Below, in pieces: positions 45,402-56,345 of a stretch of DNA of 64,000 nt. The notes under the pieces are model-generated. The model made no database searches and had not been told where the DNA came from. It saw only the letters and a list, made by a program, of their open reading frames with translations. This stretch comes from Ferruginibacter sp. (lineage in GTDB: Bacteria; Bacteroidota; Bacteroidia; Chitinophagales; Chitinophagaceae): assembly GCA_019638575.1 (NCBI GenBank), contig JAHBTN010000013.1:48251-112250 (forward strand). Reading direction: 5' to 3'. The stretch's first letter is position 1; every line of letters starts with the position of its first letter. The position numbers were made by a program, and so were the translations under genes.

Positions 45402-48400
45402 TTAATTTCCCACTTTACTTACAGCCTTTTCTTCTTCAATAGCTTTATCAAGTTTTTGTTGTGCTTCCTGTTTCAGTTCGGGTATCACCGAGTTTTTAGC
45501 TACACTTTCGTAAGTGGCTTTTGCATTGAAATAATCTTTTTGCTTCATAAAAATATCGCCCAGTAAAATATAACTTTTTGTTACCCAGTTATCGTACGAA
45601 CCTGTTTCTTTGATAACAGCCAGCGCCGATTTTTCGGCAGCGGCAAGATTGTTAAGGCTAAACTGGCAATTGGCAATTTCGTAACGGGCCTCGGCGCCCC
45701 ATGCCGATTTATTGATGGCGGCACATGATTTAAATGCAGTTATGGCCGATGAACAATCGTTGTTTACCTGCTGCGATTTTCCCAGTACAAGAAAGGCAAC
45801 AGATTTATCATCGGTACTGATACCTTTTTTAGTGAGCAGGTTTTTAGCGGCATCGTTTGCCTGTGTATAATCTTTAAGCTGGTAGTAGCAGCGCACCAAA
45901 CCTCTCAGCGCTTCTAACTGGTTATCCTGGCTGATGGCGCCATTGGTTAAAGATTCAAAATACCTTTTTGCATTGGCATAATCTTTCAGTTCAAAATAAC
46001 TAATCCGTCCGGCTTCAAGTGTTGCTTTTTCAAAAAAGCGGCTAAGCCCTTTGCTGTTTACATAATCGTAACCGGCAATGGCATTGGCCCAGTCTTTTTT
46101 AGTACTGTAACATTCACTGCTGAAAAAATTTGCTTCAAGGCTATATCCGCCATTGGGATATTTTGATAAGTAATTTTTAAATCCTGCGATAGCGGCATCA
46201 CAATCGTTGGCATTATATTTTAAAGCGGCAGCCGTGTAAGTCAACGAATCGGCTTCGCTTACCGAAATGCTCTTTCCACTGCGGCGCATCATTTCAATAT
46301 ATTCATCGGGCTTGCCAATCTCTACATAAATATTTTTCATAATGCCGGTGGCTTCATCGGCTTCAGATGATTGCGGATATTTTTGTACCAGGGTCTGGTA
46401 ATTTGATAAGGCTTCGTCATACTTATCGGCATTATAATATACCAAACCAAGTTTTAAATATGCCCGTGGTTTTAAACCGCCTGCAGTAGGGTCGTTCAAT
46501 ACATTATTAAGGTAGGGCACGGCCTGCAGGAATTTTTCATCAGCTATATAAGTTTGTGCAATTTCCATATTCACATCGGGTACCAGGTTGCTTTTTGGAT
46601 ATTGCTTTAGTAAAGTATTAAGTGTACTAATTTTGTTGGTAGAGCTCTTAACACCTGCAATCATGGCTTTTTGAAACATGGCATAGTCGCTTTGCGGCAT
46701 TGCGTTATTCACCACGTAATCGTACATGCTGTTTGCTTTTGTAAAATCCGATTTCATAAAATAACAATCGGCGCTGCGTACATAAGCATCCTGCTCAATG
46801 GCTGGCGATGTTACTGTAACATTTTTTGCAACCTGTTCAAAATAACCAAGTGCCTTTGCATAGTTTTCTTTTTGAAACCAGCTATAACCCAGGTCGTAAT
46901 TGGCAGTAGTGCGGTTGGCTTCGCCCTGTGCAGGCACCTGTGCTTCCATATACGTACTCATATACCTGATGCTGTTGTCGTAATCGCTGTTGCGGTAAGC
47001 AATTTCGCCTTTCCAAAAATTAGCATACGGTGTTACCGATGATGTTGGCAGGGTTAAAATTTTTGAAAACAATTCATCGGCCTGTTTCAGTTGCTGATCA
47101 TTAACCAACTCCACCGCCCTGCCGTATAAAATGCGTGGATACACTTTTTGCATGGATGCCGTTGGATTGCTGAACGATTCATACAATCGTAATGCATCGG
47201 CAAAATTGTTGGTATTTGCCATCAGGTTCACTAATATCTCTTTTGCTTCGGTATCATATTCGCTGCCGGGATAATCGTTGATGTATTTTTTCATTTCATT
47301 AAGGGCTATATCCTGGTAGCCCAGTTCGTACGACAGCTTTGCATAATTAAATCTTGATACTTGTTGCTGTTTTTTATTGCTGCTGTTGTAAGCGCTGTAC
47401 TGGAAAGCGTTACGGGCATTGGCTTTTTGGTTGGTGCGTAAATAACAATCGCCCAGCAGGTACATGCTGTTTTGCCCCATAGAATCTTTTTCGGTACTCA
47501 GTTGTTTAAAACCTTCAATGGCCTTATCAAGTTTTCCGGCATCGTAATAACAATAACTCAGTTCGTACATAATTTCTTTGGTAACCTTATCGCTGTTGTT
47601 TACATACGATTCTAAAAGCGGCAAGGCTTTCTGGTAATTTTTCTTTTCAAAATTAATCTGCCCAATCAGCAGGTTCATTTCTTTTTGATAAAACAATACT
47701 CCCGGCCTGCCCAAAACGCTTTCACCATATTTTAGTGCTTCGTCTTTTTTACCCTGGAAATAATATATCTCGGCAATATAATACGGAACCACGCCTTTGT
47801 ATTCTTCCTGTGTTTCTACCAGTTTAAAAGCTTTTAATGCTTCGTTGTAATTGCGCTCGTAATAACTAATAAAGCCATAATAATAATTTGCCGGGATGTA
47901 ATATTTACTTTCAGGCATTTGGTGTATCTCGTCAAACAAGGGCTTGGCTTCGCCAAATTGTTTCAGGTTAAAATAACAATAAGCTTTTTCAAACTTGGCG
48001 TCGGCAATTTCATCATTACTCAAATTTTCAAGCCCGGCTCTTTCGTAATAGTTGATGGCATTGCTGTAATCGTCTTTTAAAAAATAATATTTTGCCAGGT
48101 GGTAACTCATTAATTCACGGCGTGGCTCATTACTTACAACATCCACGTAATGGCGAGCCTGCTGTTCGGCAGCGGGCTGCTGCAACTTTAACTGGCAAAC
48201 AATGTAATAATAGTTCACATCGTCGTTAATGTAAGCATGGTCACTTGTTGTGTTATCGGGGTTTTGAGCTTTTAATGCAGCAAACAAAGGGTAAGCCAAT
48301 GCGTATTGTTCTTTTACAAAAAGTTCTTTGGCATTTTTATAATTTTTTTCGGGGTCGGTAATGGCATGTGTAGCTTGTGCAAATGTTGAATAAGAGAAAA

Positions 48401-48458
48401 CTGTTGCAATAAACAGGAGTGAAAGTTTTTGTTTTAACATGTTGAATGGTTGATTCAT
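45402..48458 (-). CDS. Large periplasmic TPR-repeat protein
   Basis: About 1018 residues from the ATG at 48458 (another ATG at 48440 directly precedes the signal peptide; the longest frame uses TTG at 48473). After a signal peptide the whole protein is made of TPR-type helix pairs, often of the form YNEALKAFKLVE or YDEALSNYQTLVQKYPQSSEADEA, which resemble the YbgF/BamD-type repeats. It is presumably a periplasmic scaffold. The next gene in the same direction encodes a barrel protein, suggesting a joint function at the outer membrane. Confidence 0.8.
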   Translation of the reverse strand: MNQPFNMLKQKLSLLFIATVFSYSTFAQATHAITDPEKNYKNAKELFVKEQYALAYPLFAALKAQNPDNTTSDHAYINDDVNYYYIVCQLKLQQPAAEQQARHYVDVVSNEPRRELMSYHLAKYYFLKDDYSNAINYYERAGLENLSNDEIADAKFEKAYCYFNLKQFGEAKPLFDEIHQMPESKYYIPANYYYGFISYYERNYNEALKAFKLVETQEEYKGVVPYYIAEIYYFQGKKDEALKYGESVLGRPGVLFYQKEMNLLIGQINFEKKNYQKALPLLESYVNNSDKVTKEIMYELSYCYYDAGKLDKAIEGFKQLSTEKDSMGQNSMYLLGDCYLRTNQKANARNAFQYSAYNSSNKKQQQVSRFNYAKLSYELGYQDIALNEMKKYINDYPGSEYDTEAKEILVNLMANTNNFADALRLYESFSNPTASMQKVYPRILYGRAVELVNDQQLKQADELFSKILTLPTSSVTPYANFWKGEIAYRNSDYDNSIRYMSTYMEAQVPAQGEANRTTANYDLGYSWFQKENYAKALGYFEQVAKNVTVTSPAIEQDAYVRSADCYFMKSDFTKANSMYDYVVNNAMPQSDYAMFQKAMIAGVKSSTNKISTLNTLLKQYPKSNLVPDVNMEIAQTYIADEKFLQAVPYLNNVLNDPTAGGLKPRAYLKLGLVYYNADKYDEALSNYQTLVQKYPQSSEADEATGIMKNIYVEIGKPDEYIEMMRRSGKSISVSEADSLTYTAAALKYNANDCDAAIAGFKNYLSKYPNGGYSLEANFFSSECYSTKKDWANAIAGYDYVNSKGLSRFFEKATLEAGRISYFELKDYANAKRYFESLTNGAISQDNQLEALRGLVRCYYQLKDYTQANDAAKNLLTKKGISTDDKSVAFLVLGKSQQVNNDCSSAITAFKSCAAINKSAWGAEARYEIANCQFSLNNLAAAEKSALAVIKETGSYDNWVTKSYILLGDIFMKQKDYFNAKATYESVAKNSVIPELKQEAQQKLDKAIEEEKAVSKVGN

Positions 48459-48655
48459 TTTTACTGGTTGCAAAATTACTGGTTAAACCACAGCGTTACA
48501 AACATCATTCCAATTGATTGTTAATAAGTGGATAATTGATGTAAACAAAACGAATGTATTTTTACAATGCTGTTAATGAAATGATAAATAAACCTTGTGT
48601 TTCATTTTTTATAACAGAAGATTAAAACCTCAATCACAATTAAAAGAAAAGAACG

Positions 48656-49063
48656 ATGAAGAAATTATTAACGACAAAGTATTCGGCGGGTGCATTTAAT
48701 GCAGCAATGTTATTGTTAAGAATTGGCAGTGGTGTATTAATAATGAACCACGGTTATGGCAAGCTTATGAAGTTTGGCAGCCTGCAAGATAAGTTCATGA
48801 ATTTTTTGGGACTGGGAAGCACCCTATCGTTATCGCTGGTGATATTTGCAGAATTTTTCTGCGGTATGTTTATCATTTTAGGTTTATTTACCAGGCTGGC
48901 TGCCATACCGCTTATTATTGCCATGGGAGTGGCTTTGATTAAGGCGCACAACACAGATTTTTTTGGCGAGGGCGAAGCGGCGGCATTATATATGATAGCT
49001 TTTATGGTATTGCTGATTATTGGCCCCGGTAAAGTGAGTGTGGATGGTATGATTGGGAAATAA
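48656..49063 (+). CDS. DoxX-family membrane protein
   Basis: 135 residues with four membrane helices. The DoxX pattern is visible as LRIGSGVLIMNHGYGKLMKF in the first helix region and VIFAEFFCGMFIILGLFTRLAAIPLIIAMGVALIK in the middle (quoted as one family block). DoxX proteins are small quinone- or thiol-linked membrane proteins of uncertain activity. It is followed directly by a thioesterase gene on the same strand. Confidence 0.87.
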   Translation: MKKLLTTKYSAGAFNAAMLLLRIGSGVLIMNHGYGKLMKFGSLQDKFMNFLGLGSTLSLSLVIFAEFFCGMFIILGLFTRLAAIPLIIAMGVALIKAHNTDFFGEGEAAALYMIAFMVLLIIGPGKVSVDGMIGK

Positions 49064-49103
49064 TATTTTTTATTTGCTTACCAGTAAATCATATTTAAAA
49101 CAG

Positions 49104-49511
49104 ATGTTCACTACCGAAACACAAATACGCATACATTATGCACTTACCGACCAAATGGGGGTTGTGTATTACGGCCATTATGCACAGTTTTATGAAATAG
49201 GAAGAGCTGAAGCCATCAGGCAAATTGGATATACCTATAAGGAAATTGAAGCGATGGGTATCATTATGCCGGTAGTGGAAATTAACAGCCGCTTTTTAAG
49301 GCCTGCCAGGTACGATGATTTGATTACAGTAAAAACTACTCTTAAAGAAATGCCCACATATTTCAAAATAGTTTTTCATTCAGAAATTTATAATGAACAG
49401 GATGAACTTTTAAATACGGGTATGGTAAGCCTGTTTTTTGTTGATGCAAAAACAATGAAGCGTTGCAATATGCCCGATGAACTGAAAACGAGATTAGAAA
49501 AATATTTTTAA
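49104..49511 (+). CDS. YbgC/FadM-type acyl-CoA thioesterase (hotdog fold)
   Basis: 135 residues from the ATG at 49104; the longer frame would overlap the DoxX gene. The 4HBT signature is HYALTDQMGVVYYGHYAQFY with the catalytic Asp, followed by EIGRAEAIRQIG and the conserved SRFLRPARYDDLI. It hydrolyses acyl-CoA thioesters. The distance from the DoxX stop is 40 bases, so both may be on one transcript. Convergent with the large minus-strand gene ending at 49524. Confidence 0.88.
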   Translation: MFTTETQIRIHYALTDQMGVVYYGHYAQFYEIGRAEAIRQIGYTYKEIEAMGIIMPVVEINSRFLRPARYDDLITVKTTLKEMPTYFKIVFHSEIYNEQDELLNTGMVSLFFVDAKTMKRCNMPDELKTRLEKYF

Positions 49512-49523
49512 CCTGCAATGTTT

Positions 49524-52500
49524 TTAAAAAATAGCCCGTACCGATGCCCGGCCAATATGAATGGTTCGGGTATCGCCGGGTTTTCTTCCTTCGTATTGTA
49601 AACTCACTTCTATATTGCCGGCCAGGCGTTTTGTAAAGTCAATATTCCATAAATAGTTTTTGCCCGGCAGCAATCCTTCCAGTAAAATAAAACCAACAGT
49701 GCTGTTGGCAGCCCCGGGGTAACCTTTAAAATTAATCTGGTTAAGAGAAAAACGGCCGCTGATGGTGCTGTTTGAAAGTATGTTGTACCGCACATCGGCT
49801 GTTAATACATGGCTATTGGCGCTTTCCATCGAATCGATGGTATTTCTCTTCATGGCATAGGCATAGGTTAAACCTGCCCTGAAATTTGTTTTATGTACAT
49901 ATTGTACCGAAGGCTCAATGATATCCTGTTTTACCAGGTAGTTCCTGTTATCAAATTTGGGGCCTGTGGTGTTTAATACATTTTTTATTTGCCGGTAACC
50001 CAGCATGGTTACAAAACTGCGGTTAATGTTCCAGCGCAGTTTGCCCGATAAGGTACGCAGTTTGCGGCTTTCGAAACCATAACTCAGCATTGCTTTTGCA
50101 TTACTGATGCTGTGCGTAACATCAAAACCCCACCTGATATTGCTACGGTTAAAATATAATGTGTTAGATAAAAATGAATTTAATGTTATCAGCGTGGTAT
50201 CAACAAGCTGTTTGGTAAAAGGGTTAAACTGGAACTTGCCTGCAGCAATATCTTTTTTATTTATCTGTAAGGCAGAACTGGTGCTAATGCGTGACAGCAG
50301 TTTTAGCAAACCGCCTGCACCCGGCTTAATAATTAATTTGGGGTTAAGCGTAAAACTATAATTAAACTGTACATAATTGGCTTTTACATATTGGTTGCTG
50401 GGGGTAAAAACCCTTATATATTTTTTCTGATCCTGGAAAACAGCAATCTCAAATTCATTTAGTTCGGGTATGCCATTGTTGTTATAATCAATCCAGGTGT
50501 ACTCGCCCTGGCCTGCCGGCACTTCTACAAATGTATATTCCCGTTTTTGTTCCTGCCCCGACCCCAGTTCGTAAAACATATTGCCTTCTAAAAAACCTTT
50601 AAATTCATTTACATAATATTCGGCACGGCCCAGCAGGCTTTCATCGGCTTTTTGCTGGCTGAGTATTGCATTTGTAATATGCAGTTTGCGGTAAGTAGCA
50701 TTTAGTTTAAACTGGTGCTTTTGGCTTTTCAGCAATTCAGTAAAAAAATTATAGTTATCGCTGCGGTTGGCCTGCAACAGTTTTGAATTAGATGGCAGCA
50801 AATCGTTTCTTGTAAAATATGAAATGCCCCATTTGTTTGCTTTTGCAGGATTTGATTTTAGCGAAACCTCCCAAACATTAAAAGCATAACTCAGCAGCGA
50901 TAGCGAATCATTTGTTTTATTGCGTATGCGGTTATGCTCGCTGTTGAATTTAAAACCAAGCTGCAAATTTCGCAGCCGGCTTAAATCTTTTTTTAACTCA
51001 ACATTGGGCCTCAAGAATGAGCTGGATTCAACAAACCTGTTGCTGTTGGTATAACTAATTTGGCTGCTCAGTTTCCAGCCTTTAATATTATTGTATGTGC
51101 TTACCAGGTGGCGTAACCCGTTAAACTTATCACTTCGGTTATAGCTGGTAACACCGTATTGAAAAAAATTGCCGGCGCTGTCGGCCAGTTTTACATCGGC
51201 ATTAATAATATGTTCATCGGCAGGGGTAATATCATAAGGCAGGCTCCAGTCTCGTAAAAATTCAATATTACGTAAGCGTTCGGCAGGTTTAAATTTTTGT
51301 TGCACAAACTCGTAACCCAGGCTTGTTTGCAACAGCAGTTGCCTGTTAAGCATGTGCAGTTTGGTATCGTCTTTTACAAACTGAAATTTTGCAGCAAAGC
51401 CTTTGTCGTTTCTTTTATCTTTAGTAGAGAAAAGGTTAATGTTGTAATCGCTCATGGCCACTTCGGCCTTTAATTTTGTTTTTGTGTTAAAAGCATATTC
51501 GCCGCCAATAGTTATAATCTGAAGTTTTTTAGGTGAGATGAGCAGGATAACAGGCGCATAATCGCCTTGCTTATTATTATTAACATCGGGCTGCACCCAG
51601 CCAAACACTTTACCATTGGTGGCACTTTGCAAAACAGTGTAGTTGCCCTTGCCCGGGCCTAAGTAAGTAAAGCCAAGGTTGTATAAAGTATCGGCAGGGT
51701 TGGTTGAAAAAACATAAATAGAATCATGAATGCTGCCATTGTACAAAGTGTCAATTTTTTTATACAAAATTTTACCGGGGCTTAAAGTATCCCTGACTGC
51801 GTTTTCGTAATAAGCAGTATCAATACCATCGCCAATATTTGCCAAAAACTGTTTTTGTTTATCATCAAGCACCTGGTTGATAGAAGAGTTTTTTGCATCG
51901 GCATTATTATAAAAGCCAACATTCAGTTGAAATTTATCATTAAAAACTGTTTCGTTGCTTACATAAATCTGTGAGTTTAAAAAATTACGGTCGGCATATT
52001 CAAACTCTACCTGTATGCGTTTATCTTTTGTTATTAATCTTTTTTGAGTAAACGTAAGTTCGGCAGTATTGTAATTAATTACATAGTCCTGGTCTTCGCC
52101 CCGCTGCAAAAGTTCGCCATCCATATACACTCTTTCGGTACCGGCAAGTACCACAAAAAATAATTCAAGCGTGGGGCTTGTAAGCCTGTATGGGCCCTGG
52201 TTGCCTTCAAAAGGAGTAATAATGTTGCGTGTGAATTTTCCTTTAGCAACAGCGCCGCTCAGCAATAAGGAATTGTTGATGTGTTTGCCAATTTTATTAT
52301 CGGTGATGAACGATACACCCTGCAATCTTTTATAAAAATTAAGAAAATAATTTTTGCTTTGCCGTATATCAATATCACCTAAGTTAACCTGCCAACCTTT
52401 CTTTTTCACCTGCAAAAAAATGCGGTCAAAGTCTCGCAGATCTTGTGTGTTGCCATCGGGCTGCACGGGAATATTATTATCAGTGATGGCAGCCGTTAGC

Positions 52501-53018
52501 TCCATACTATCTCCAATAAAACCATTCAACTGAAGGTTGAGGCTGCTGTTAACAACGGCATCCTGGCTGTTGCCGAAAGAAATGCCACGGCCAAAACTTC
52601 CTTCGGATCGTATGTTTCCAAAATCAACCAGGGGGTTGTTTTTTTTGCCAACCGTAAGCGTAAAAGGCTCGGTAGGTAAAAAATTATAGCGAATGCTATC
52701 GTAATTATAGCGGCTAGTTACTGCATTTAATTTGTATGGAAAACTGCGGTAGGTAACCTTTACAGTTTCCTGTGGTGGTTTATCAAGCCAGGTGATGGTT
52801 GCATTCACTTCATCAACCTTGTAAAAATAGGGCGAAACGCCTTGTATGGTTACCGAGCCGGGCACCAGGCTCATAGAATCTATACGTATTGTTTTTTCTT
52901 TGGTTGATATGCTGATGGTACGAAGATTGGAAAGTGGCGCCGGGGTTATTTCCTGCGCCTGCACAAGTAAAGCCATGAAGTGTAACAGAACAGTGATGTA
53001 TATTCTTTTTTGCTTCAA
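49524..53018 (-). CDS. Large SprA-like outer-membrane protein of unknown function
   Basis: 1164 residues starting at a TTG (53018) that gives a signal peptide ([16 protein letters not shown]); there is no upstream ATG in frame. The protein is beta-strand-rich. Around 130-230 it has a block shared with many Bacteroidota surface proteins, including parts of SprA of the type 9 secretion system: [40 protein letters not shown] and [12 protein letters not shown] conserved [19 protein letters not shown] segment follows. It ends in a strand with terminal Phe, as outer-membrane barrels do. The precise role is unknown; at 1164 residues it is about half the length of SprA. Confidence 0.7.
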   Translation of the reverse strand: MKQKRIYITVLLHFMALLVQAQEITPAPLSNLRTISISTKEKTIRIDSMSLVPGSVTIQGVSPYFYKVDEVNATITWLDKPPQETVKVTYRSFPYKLNAVTSRYNYDSIRYNFLPTEPFTLTVGKKNNPLVDFGNIRSEGSFGRGISFGNSQDAVVNSSLNLQLNGFIGDSMELTAAITDNNIPVQPDGNTQDLRDFDRIFLQVKKKGWQVNLGDIDIRQSKNYFLNFYKRLQGVSFITDNKIGKHINNSLLLSGAVAKGKFTRNIITPFEGNQGPYRLTSPTLELFFVVLAGTERVYMDGELLQRGEDQDYVINYNTAELTFTQKRLITKDKRIQVEFEYADRNFLNSQIYVSNETVFNDKFQLNVGFYNNADAKNSSINQVLDDKQKQFLANIGDGIDTAYYENAVRDTLSPGKILYKKIDTLYNGSIHDSIYVFSTNPADTLYNLGFTYLGPGKGNYTVLQSATNGKVFGWVQPDVNNNKQGDYAPVILLISPKKLQIITIGGEYAFNTKTKLKAEVAMSDYNINLFSTKDKRNDKGFAAKFQFVKDDTKLHMLNRQLLLQTSLGYEFVQQKFKPAERLRNIEFLRDWSLPYDITPADEHIINADVKLADSAGNFFQYGVTSYNRSDKFNGLRHLVSTYNNIKGWKLSSQISYTNSNRFVESSSFLRPNVELKKDLSRLRNLQLGFKFNSEHNRIRNKTNDSLSLLSYAFNVWEVSLKSNPAKANKWGISYFTRNDLLPSNSKLLQANRSDNYNFFTELLKSQKHQFKLNATYRKLHITNAILSQQKADESLLGRAEYYVNEFKGFLEGNMFYELGSGQEQKREYTFVEVPAGQGEYTWIDYNNNGIPELNEFEIAVFQDQKKYIRVFTPSNQYVKANYVQFNYSFTLNPKLIIKPGAGGLLKLLSRISTSSALQINKKDIAAGKFQFNPFTKQLVDTTLITLNSFLSNTLYFNRSNIRWGFDVTHSISNAKAMLSYGFESRKLRTLSGKLRWNINRSFVTMLGYRQIKNVLNTTGPKFDNRNYLVKQDIIEPSVQYVHKTNFRAGLTYAYAMKRNTIDSMESANSHVLTADVRYNILSNSTISGRFSLNQINFKGYPGAANSTVGFILLEGLLPGKNYLWNIDFTKRLAGNIEVSLQYEGRKPGDTRTIHIGRASVRAIF

Positions 53019-53167
53019 GCTGTTTTGGAATTAGAACGCTAAAATTACAGATTATTGTACAAGGCCGGTGAATGGATAAAGGATAGCAGCATACTGCTTA
53101 ATGCTGTATATGCAAAAAAACAGGAACAGGTTTTATATATCTATCCCAAAAAATTAAACGGATAATA

Positions 53168-53542
53168 TTATCCTTCCACTAAAAAAGTACCCAGGTCAAT
53201 TACTTCCCCCTCTCCCATTTTAAATTTTTCAATAGCATCCAGTTCTACATCAACCATTACTTTGCTTTGAAAGATTAATGCTTCGCCGTTGTATAATGCA
53301 AAATATAAGTCGGGGTTTTTCTCGGGGTTTAAAAAATCTTTAAAAGCCGATTGTTTAAAACTTACATTGGCAATACCATTTTCATCAAGGCCACTCTTGC
53401 CCAGGTAATCGTCTTCCATCAGGTCTTTTTCAAACAAACGAAATTCGTAATCGCTGCCGGTTAAAGCTGCATCGCTGCCCTTGCGAATAAAACCTGCCTT
53501 CACTTTAATAATCATATCGGCATCTAAAGAAAAATTGCTCAT
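53168..53542 (-). CDS. Small beta-rich protein of unknown function
   Basis: 124 residues, no signal peptide, acidic. The layout IIKVKAGFIRKGSDAALTG, then YEFRLFEKDLMEDDYLGKSG, then GIANVSFKQSAF suggests a transthyretin- or C2-like beta sandwich in which a hydrophobic core alternates with Asp-rich loops. The gene is single, flanked by the large barrel gene and the ParD-like gene on the same strand. I do not recognise the family. Confidence 0.6.
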   Translation of the reverse strand: MSNFSLDADMIIKVKAGFIRKGSDAALTGSDYEFRLFEKDLMEDDYLGKSGLDENGIANVSFKQSAFKDFLNPEKNPDLYFALYNGEALIFQSKVMVDVELDAIEKFKMGEGEVIDLGTFLVEG

Positions 53543-53587
53543 AGTGTTCTTTGTTATTAAATTATTAGTTCATTAAAATTATTTCAA

Positions 53588-53818
53588 TTATGGTTTGTTA
53601 TTTAAATGTTTGTGATGGAGGGATTTTAAGAAAGCTTTACGGTTAAAGTTTTTTACAAATCCTGATTTCTCCCCTTTTTCAAGCTCATTAATGAGTTTTG
53701 ATTTTTTTAATTCATCTTGTTCAAACATCCGTAATGCCGACCTTACAACTTCACTTGCCGAAGAAAATTTACCGGTTTGTATTTGCTGATTCATTGTATG
53801 TATTGTTTTCTGAAACAA
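53588..53818 (-). CDS. ParD-like antitoxin, orphan and possibly truncated
   Basis: 76 residues with the ParD core QIQTGKFSSASEVVRSALRMFEQ, the second and third helices of a ribbon-helix-helix protein, followed by an acidic tail. The only start in frame is a TTG at 53818, and the first beta strand (usually NTSVTLG) is not recognisable. The frame continues upstream into the end of the HepT-like gene without a conventional start. No ParE partner is adjacent, so it may be a remnant, or the toxin is elsewhere. Confidence 0.6.
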   Translation of the reverse strand: MFQKTIHTMNQQIQTGKFSSASEVVRSALRMFEQDELKKSKLINELEKGEKSGFVKNFNRKAFLKSLHHKHLNNKP

Positions 53819-53826
53819 TTTGTAGT

Positions 53827-54174
53827 TTATTGTTGTGAATGAAGTATTCTTGTAATTTTTATTTTTAAATCTGGGATATCATTTTTTATAATATCCCAAA
53901 CCAGGCTTGAATCAATGCCAAAATATTCGTGGGCGAACACATTTCTCATTCCAACTATTTGACCCCATTCTATATCTGTAAATTTTGATTTTAAAGTTGA
54001 AGAAAGATGGTTACTTGCCTCGCCAATTATTTCCATCTGTTTAATACAAGCAAATCTCATCATGGAGTTTTTTAAAAATTCATTGAAATCAACTTGAAGA
54101 AGATATTTTTCTATTTCTTCAATTGCATCAATGATATGCAATAGCCTGGCTTTATCACCCGGTTCATTTCGCAT
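53827..54174 (-). CDS. hepT: HepT-like HEPN-domain ribonuclease toxin
   Basis: 115 residues. The HEPN signature RxxxxH is seen as Arg-Asn-Val-Phe-Ala-His (MRNVFAHEYFG), the ribonuclease active site of HepT/DUF86 toxins, and an early acidic helix (IIDAIEEIEKYL) matches the family. The gene overlaps its partner MntA by 11 bases. In characterised pairs MntA transfers AMP to HepT at a Tyr near the active site (YFGI-type); here that region is HEYFGIDSS. The module presumably maintains itself or serves in stress or phage defence. Confidence 0.85.
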   Translation of the reverse strand: MRNEPGDKARLLHIIDAIEEIEKYLLQVDFNEFLKNSMMRFACIKQMEIIGEASNHLSSTLKSKFTDIEWGQIVGMRNVFAHEYFGIDSSLVWDIIKNDIPDLKIKITRILHSQQ

Positions 54175-54457
54175 AGATTAACTGCTTTTCTCCATCAACT
54201 ATCGGTTTAATATATTTTGACAATCCGTTTGAAGAAACTAAATCAACTTTGTTGTGAAGTAATTTTTCCAGGTCAAGTTTCATTTGTATAAACTGAAGGC
54301 CTATTTTTTGACTATAATCTAAATCTACTAGAATGTCGATATCACTTGTATGATCTGCTTTTCCATGTACATAAGACCCAAAAAGATATGCTTTCAAGAC
54401 GGGCTTAGTCTTAAAATAACGCTTAATAGATTCTATTTTGTTGTTGTCTAAAGTCAT
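54164..54457 (-). CDS. mntA: MntA-like minimal nucleotidyltransferase antitoxin
   Basis: 97 residues with the minimal nucleotidyltransferase motif GSYVHGKADHTSDIDILVD (Gly-Ser followed by the Asp-x-Asp pair), as in MntA. It precedes and overlaps the HepT gene on the same strand, as expected for a type VII toxin-antitoxin pair where the antitoxin adenylylates the toxin. No signal peptide, cytoplasmic. Confidence 0.85.
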   Translation of the reverse strand: MTLDNNKIESIKRYFKTKPVLKAYLFGSYVHGKADHTSDIDILVDLDYSQKIGLQFIQMKLDLEKLLHNKVDLVSSNGLSKYIKPIVDGEKQLIYAK

Positions 54458-54554
54458 TGCTCAAATATACAAAATCTATATAGAGTCAGTGTGCATAAGA
54501 ACTATAATGGATAACTTTTACAAAAAAACATCACAACAGAAAGCTATTATATTT

Positions 54555-56345
54555 TTAATCATTCAACTTTAGCACCGCCAAAAATGCTTCCTGCGGCACT
54601 TCTACATTGCCAATCTGTTTCATCCTTTTTTTACCTTCTTTTTGCTTCTCTAAAAGTTTGCGTTTACGGCTAATATCGCCACCATAACATTTGGCGGTAA
54701 CATCTTTACGCATGGCGCTAATATTTTCACGGGCCACCACTTTGGCGCCAATGGCGGCCTGTATGGCAATCTGAAACTGCTGCCTGGGCAACAGCTCTTT
54801 TAATTTTTCGCAAAGCTTGCGGCCAAAATCCTGGGCACGGCTGCGGTGTATGAGGGCGCTTAAGGCATCAACCTTATCGCCGTTAAGTAAAATATCCATT
54901 TTTACAATATCGCTTGGCCTGTACTCAAGCGGGTGATAATCAAAAGAAGCATAGCCACGGGTCATGCTTTTAAGTTTGTCGTAAAAGTCAAACACAATTT
55001 CGGTGAGGGGCATTTCAAAACTTAGTTCCACACGGGTAGGCGTTAAATAATGCTGGTGCGTAAGAATGCCACGCTTGTTAATACAAAGCGTCATTATATT
55101 ACCAATATACTCCGGCTTGGTTATGATTTGCGCCTTAATAAAAGGTTCATCAATATGGTCAATCCTGGTGGGGTCGGGCATTTCGGTGGGGTTATTAATT
55201 TTTTTAACCTCGCCCTTGTGAGTGGTAGCAGTAAAACTTACGTTGGGTACGGTGGTAATCACTGTTTGGTTAAACTCCCGTTCAAGCCGCTCCTGTATAA
55301 TCTCCATGTGCAGCATGCCCAAAAAACCACAGCGGAAACCAAAGCCAAGCGCCTGAGATGTTTCCAGTTCAAAAGTAAGCGACGCATCATTCAGTTGAAG
55401 TTTATCCATGCAGTCACGCAGTTCTTCAAAAGCATCCGTCTCTACAGGGAAGATACCGGCAAACACCATCGGCTTCACATCTTCAAAACCTTTTATAGCC
55501 TCCTTGCTGCCATTAACAACAGTGGTAATGGTATCGCCCACTTTTACTTCCCTTGCATTTTTTATACCGGTGATGATATAGCCCACATCGCCTGCCTTTA
55601 CTTCCTGGCGTGGACTCATACCAAATTTTAAGATGCCCACTTCATCGGCGCCGTATTGTACGCCGGTATTGCAAAATTTAATCTGGTCGTTCTTTTTAAT
55701 AACACCATTAAATACACGGTAATACACAATTATACCCCTAAAGCTGTTAAACACGCTGTCAAAAATTAGTGCCTGCAGCGGAGCATTGGGGTCGCCCTTG
55801 GGCGCCGGTATGCGTTCTATAATGGCGGTAAGAATCTCTTCAATACCAATACCGCTTTTGCCGCTGGCAAGTAAAATCTCTTCGGGCTTGCAGCCAATCA
55901 GTTCTACAATCTGGTCGGTAACTTCGGGCACCATGGCCCCATCCATATCAATTTTATTGATAACCGGAATTATCTCAAGGTTATTTTCAATAGCCAGGTA
56001 TAAGTTACTGATTGTCTGCGCCTGAATACCCTGGCTGGCATCTACCAAAAGCAAGGCGCCCTCGCAGGCCGCAAGGGCACGGCTCACCTCGTAACTAAAA
56101 TCAACGTGGCCCGGCGTATCAATCAAATTAAGAACATATTCTTCCCCTTTCCAATGGTAATTAATCTGTATAGCATGGCTTTTAATGGTGATGCCCTTCT
56201 CCCTTTCAAGATCCATATCATCCAATACCTGCGCCTGCATTTCCCGTTCGCTGATGGTTTTGGTAAACTCAAGCAGCCTGTCGGCAAGGGTACTTTTGCC
56301 ATGATCAATATGTGCAATAATGCAAAAATTTCTGATGTTCTTCAT
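54555..56345 (-). CDS. lepA: Elongation factor 4 (LepA)
   Basis: 596 residues, the usual LepA length. GTPase motifs: G1 [15 protein letters not shown]2 region [12 protein letters not shown]3 DTPGHVDF, G4 NKIDMDGA. It has the LepA-specific C-terminal part, including [32 protein letters not shown] and the basic end [20 protein letters not shown]. LepA binds the ribosome and assists 30S assembly and translation under stress. The gene is monocistronic and well conserved, a good anchor for the core chromosome beside the accessory region. Confidence 0.96.
   Translation of the reverse strand: MKNIRNFCIIAHIDHGKSTLADRLLEFTKTISEREMQAQVLDDMDLEREKGITIKSHAIQINYHWKGEEYVLNLIDTPGHVDFSYEVSRALAACEGALLLVDASQGIQAQTISNLYLAIENNLEIIPVINKIDMDGAMVPEVTDQIVELIGCKPEEILLASGKSGIGIEEILTAIIERIPAPKGDPNAPLQALIFDSVFNSFRGIIVYYRVFNGVIKKNDQIKFCNTGVQYGADEVGILKFGMSPRQEVKAGDVGYIITGIKNAREVKVGDTITTVVNGSKEAIKGFEDVKPMVFAGIFPVETDAFEELRDCMDKLQLNDASLTFELETSQALGFGFRCGFLGMLHMEIIQERLEREFNQTVITTVPNVSFTATTHKGEVKKINNPTEMPDPTRIDHIDEPFIKAQIITKPEYIGNIMTLCINKRGILTHQHYLTPTRVELSFEMPLTEIVFDFYDKLKSMTRGYASFDYHPLEYRPSDIVKMDILLNGDKVDALSALIHRSRAQDFGRKLCEKLKELLPRQQFQIAIQAAIGAKVVARENISAMRKDVTAKCYGGDISRKRKLLEKQKEGKKRMKQIGNVEVPQEAFLAVLKLND

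Noticed and set aside
55050-55631. 193-codon plus-strand open frame opposite lepA
   Set aside because: Antisense to the highly conserved lepA coding sequence; no independent support.
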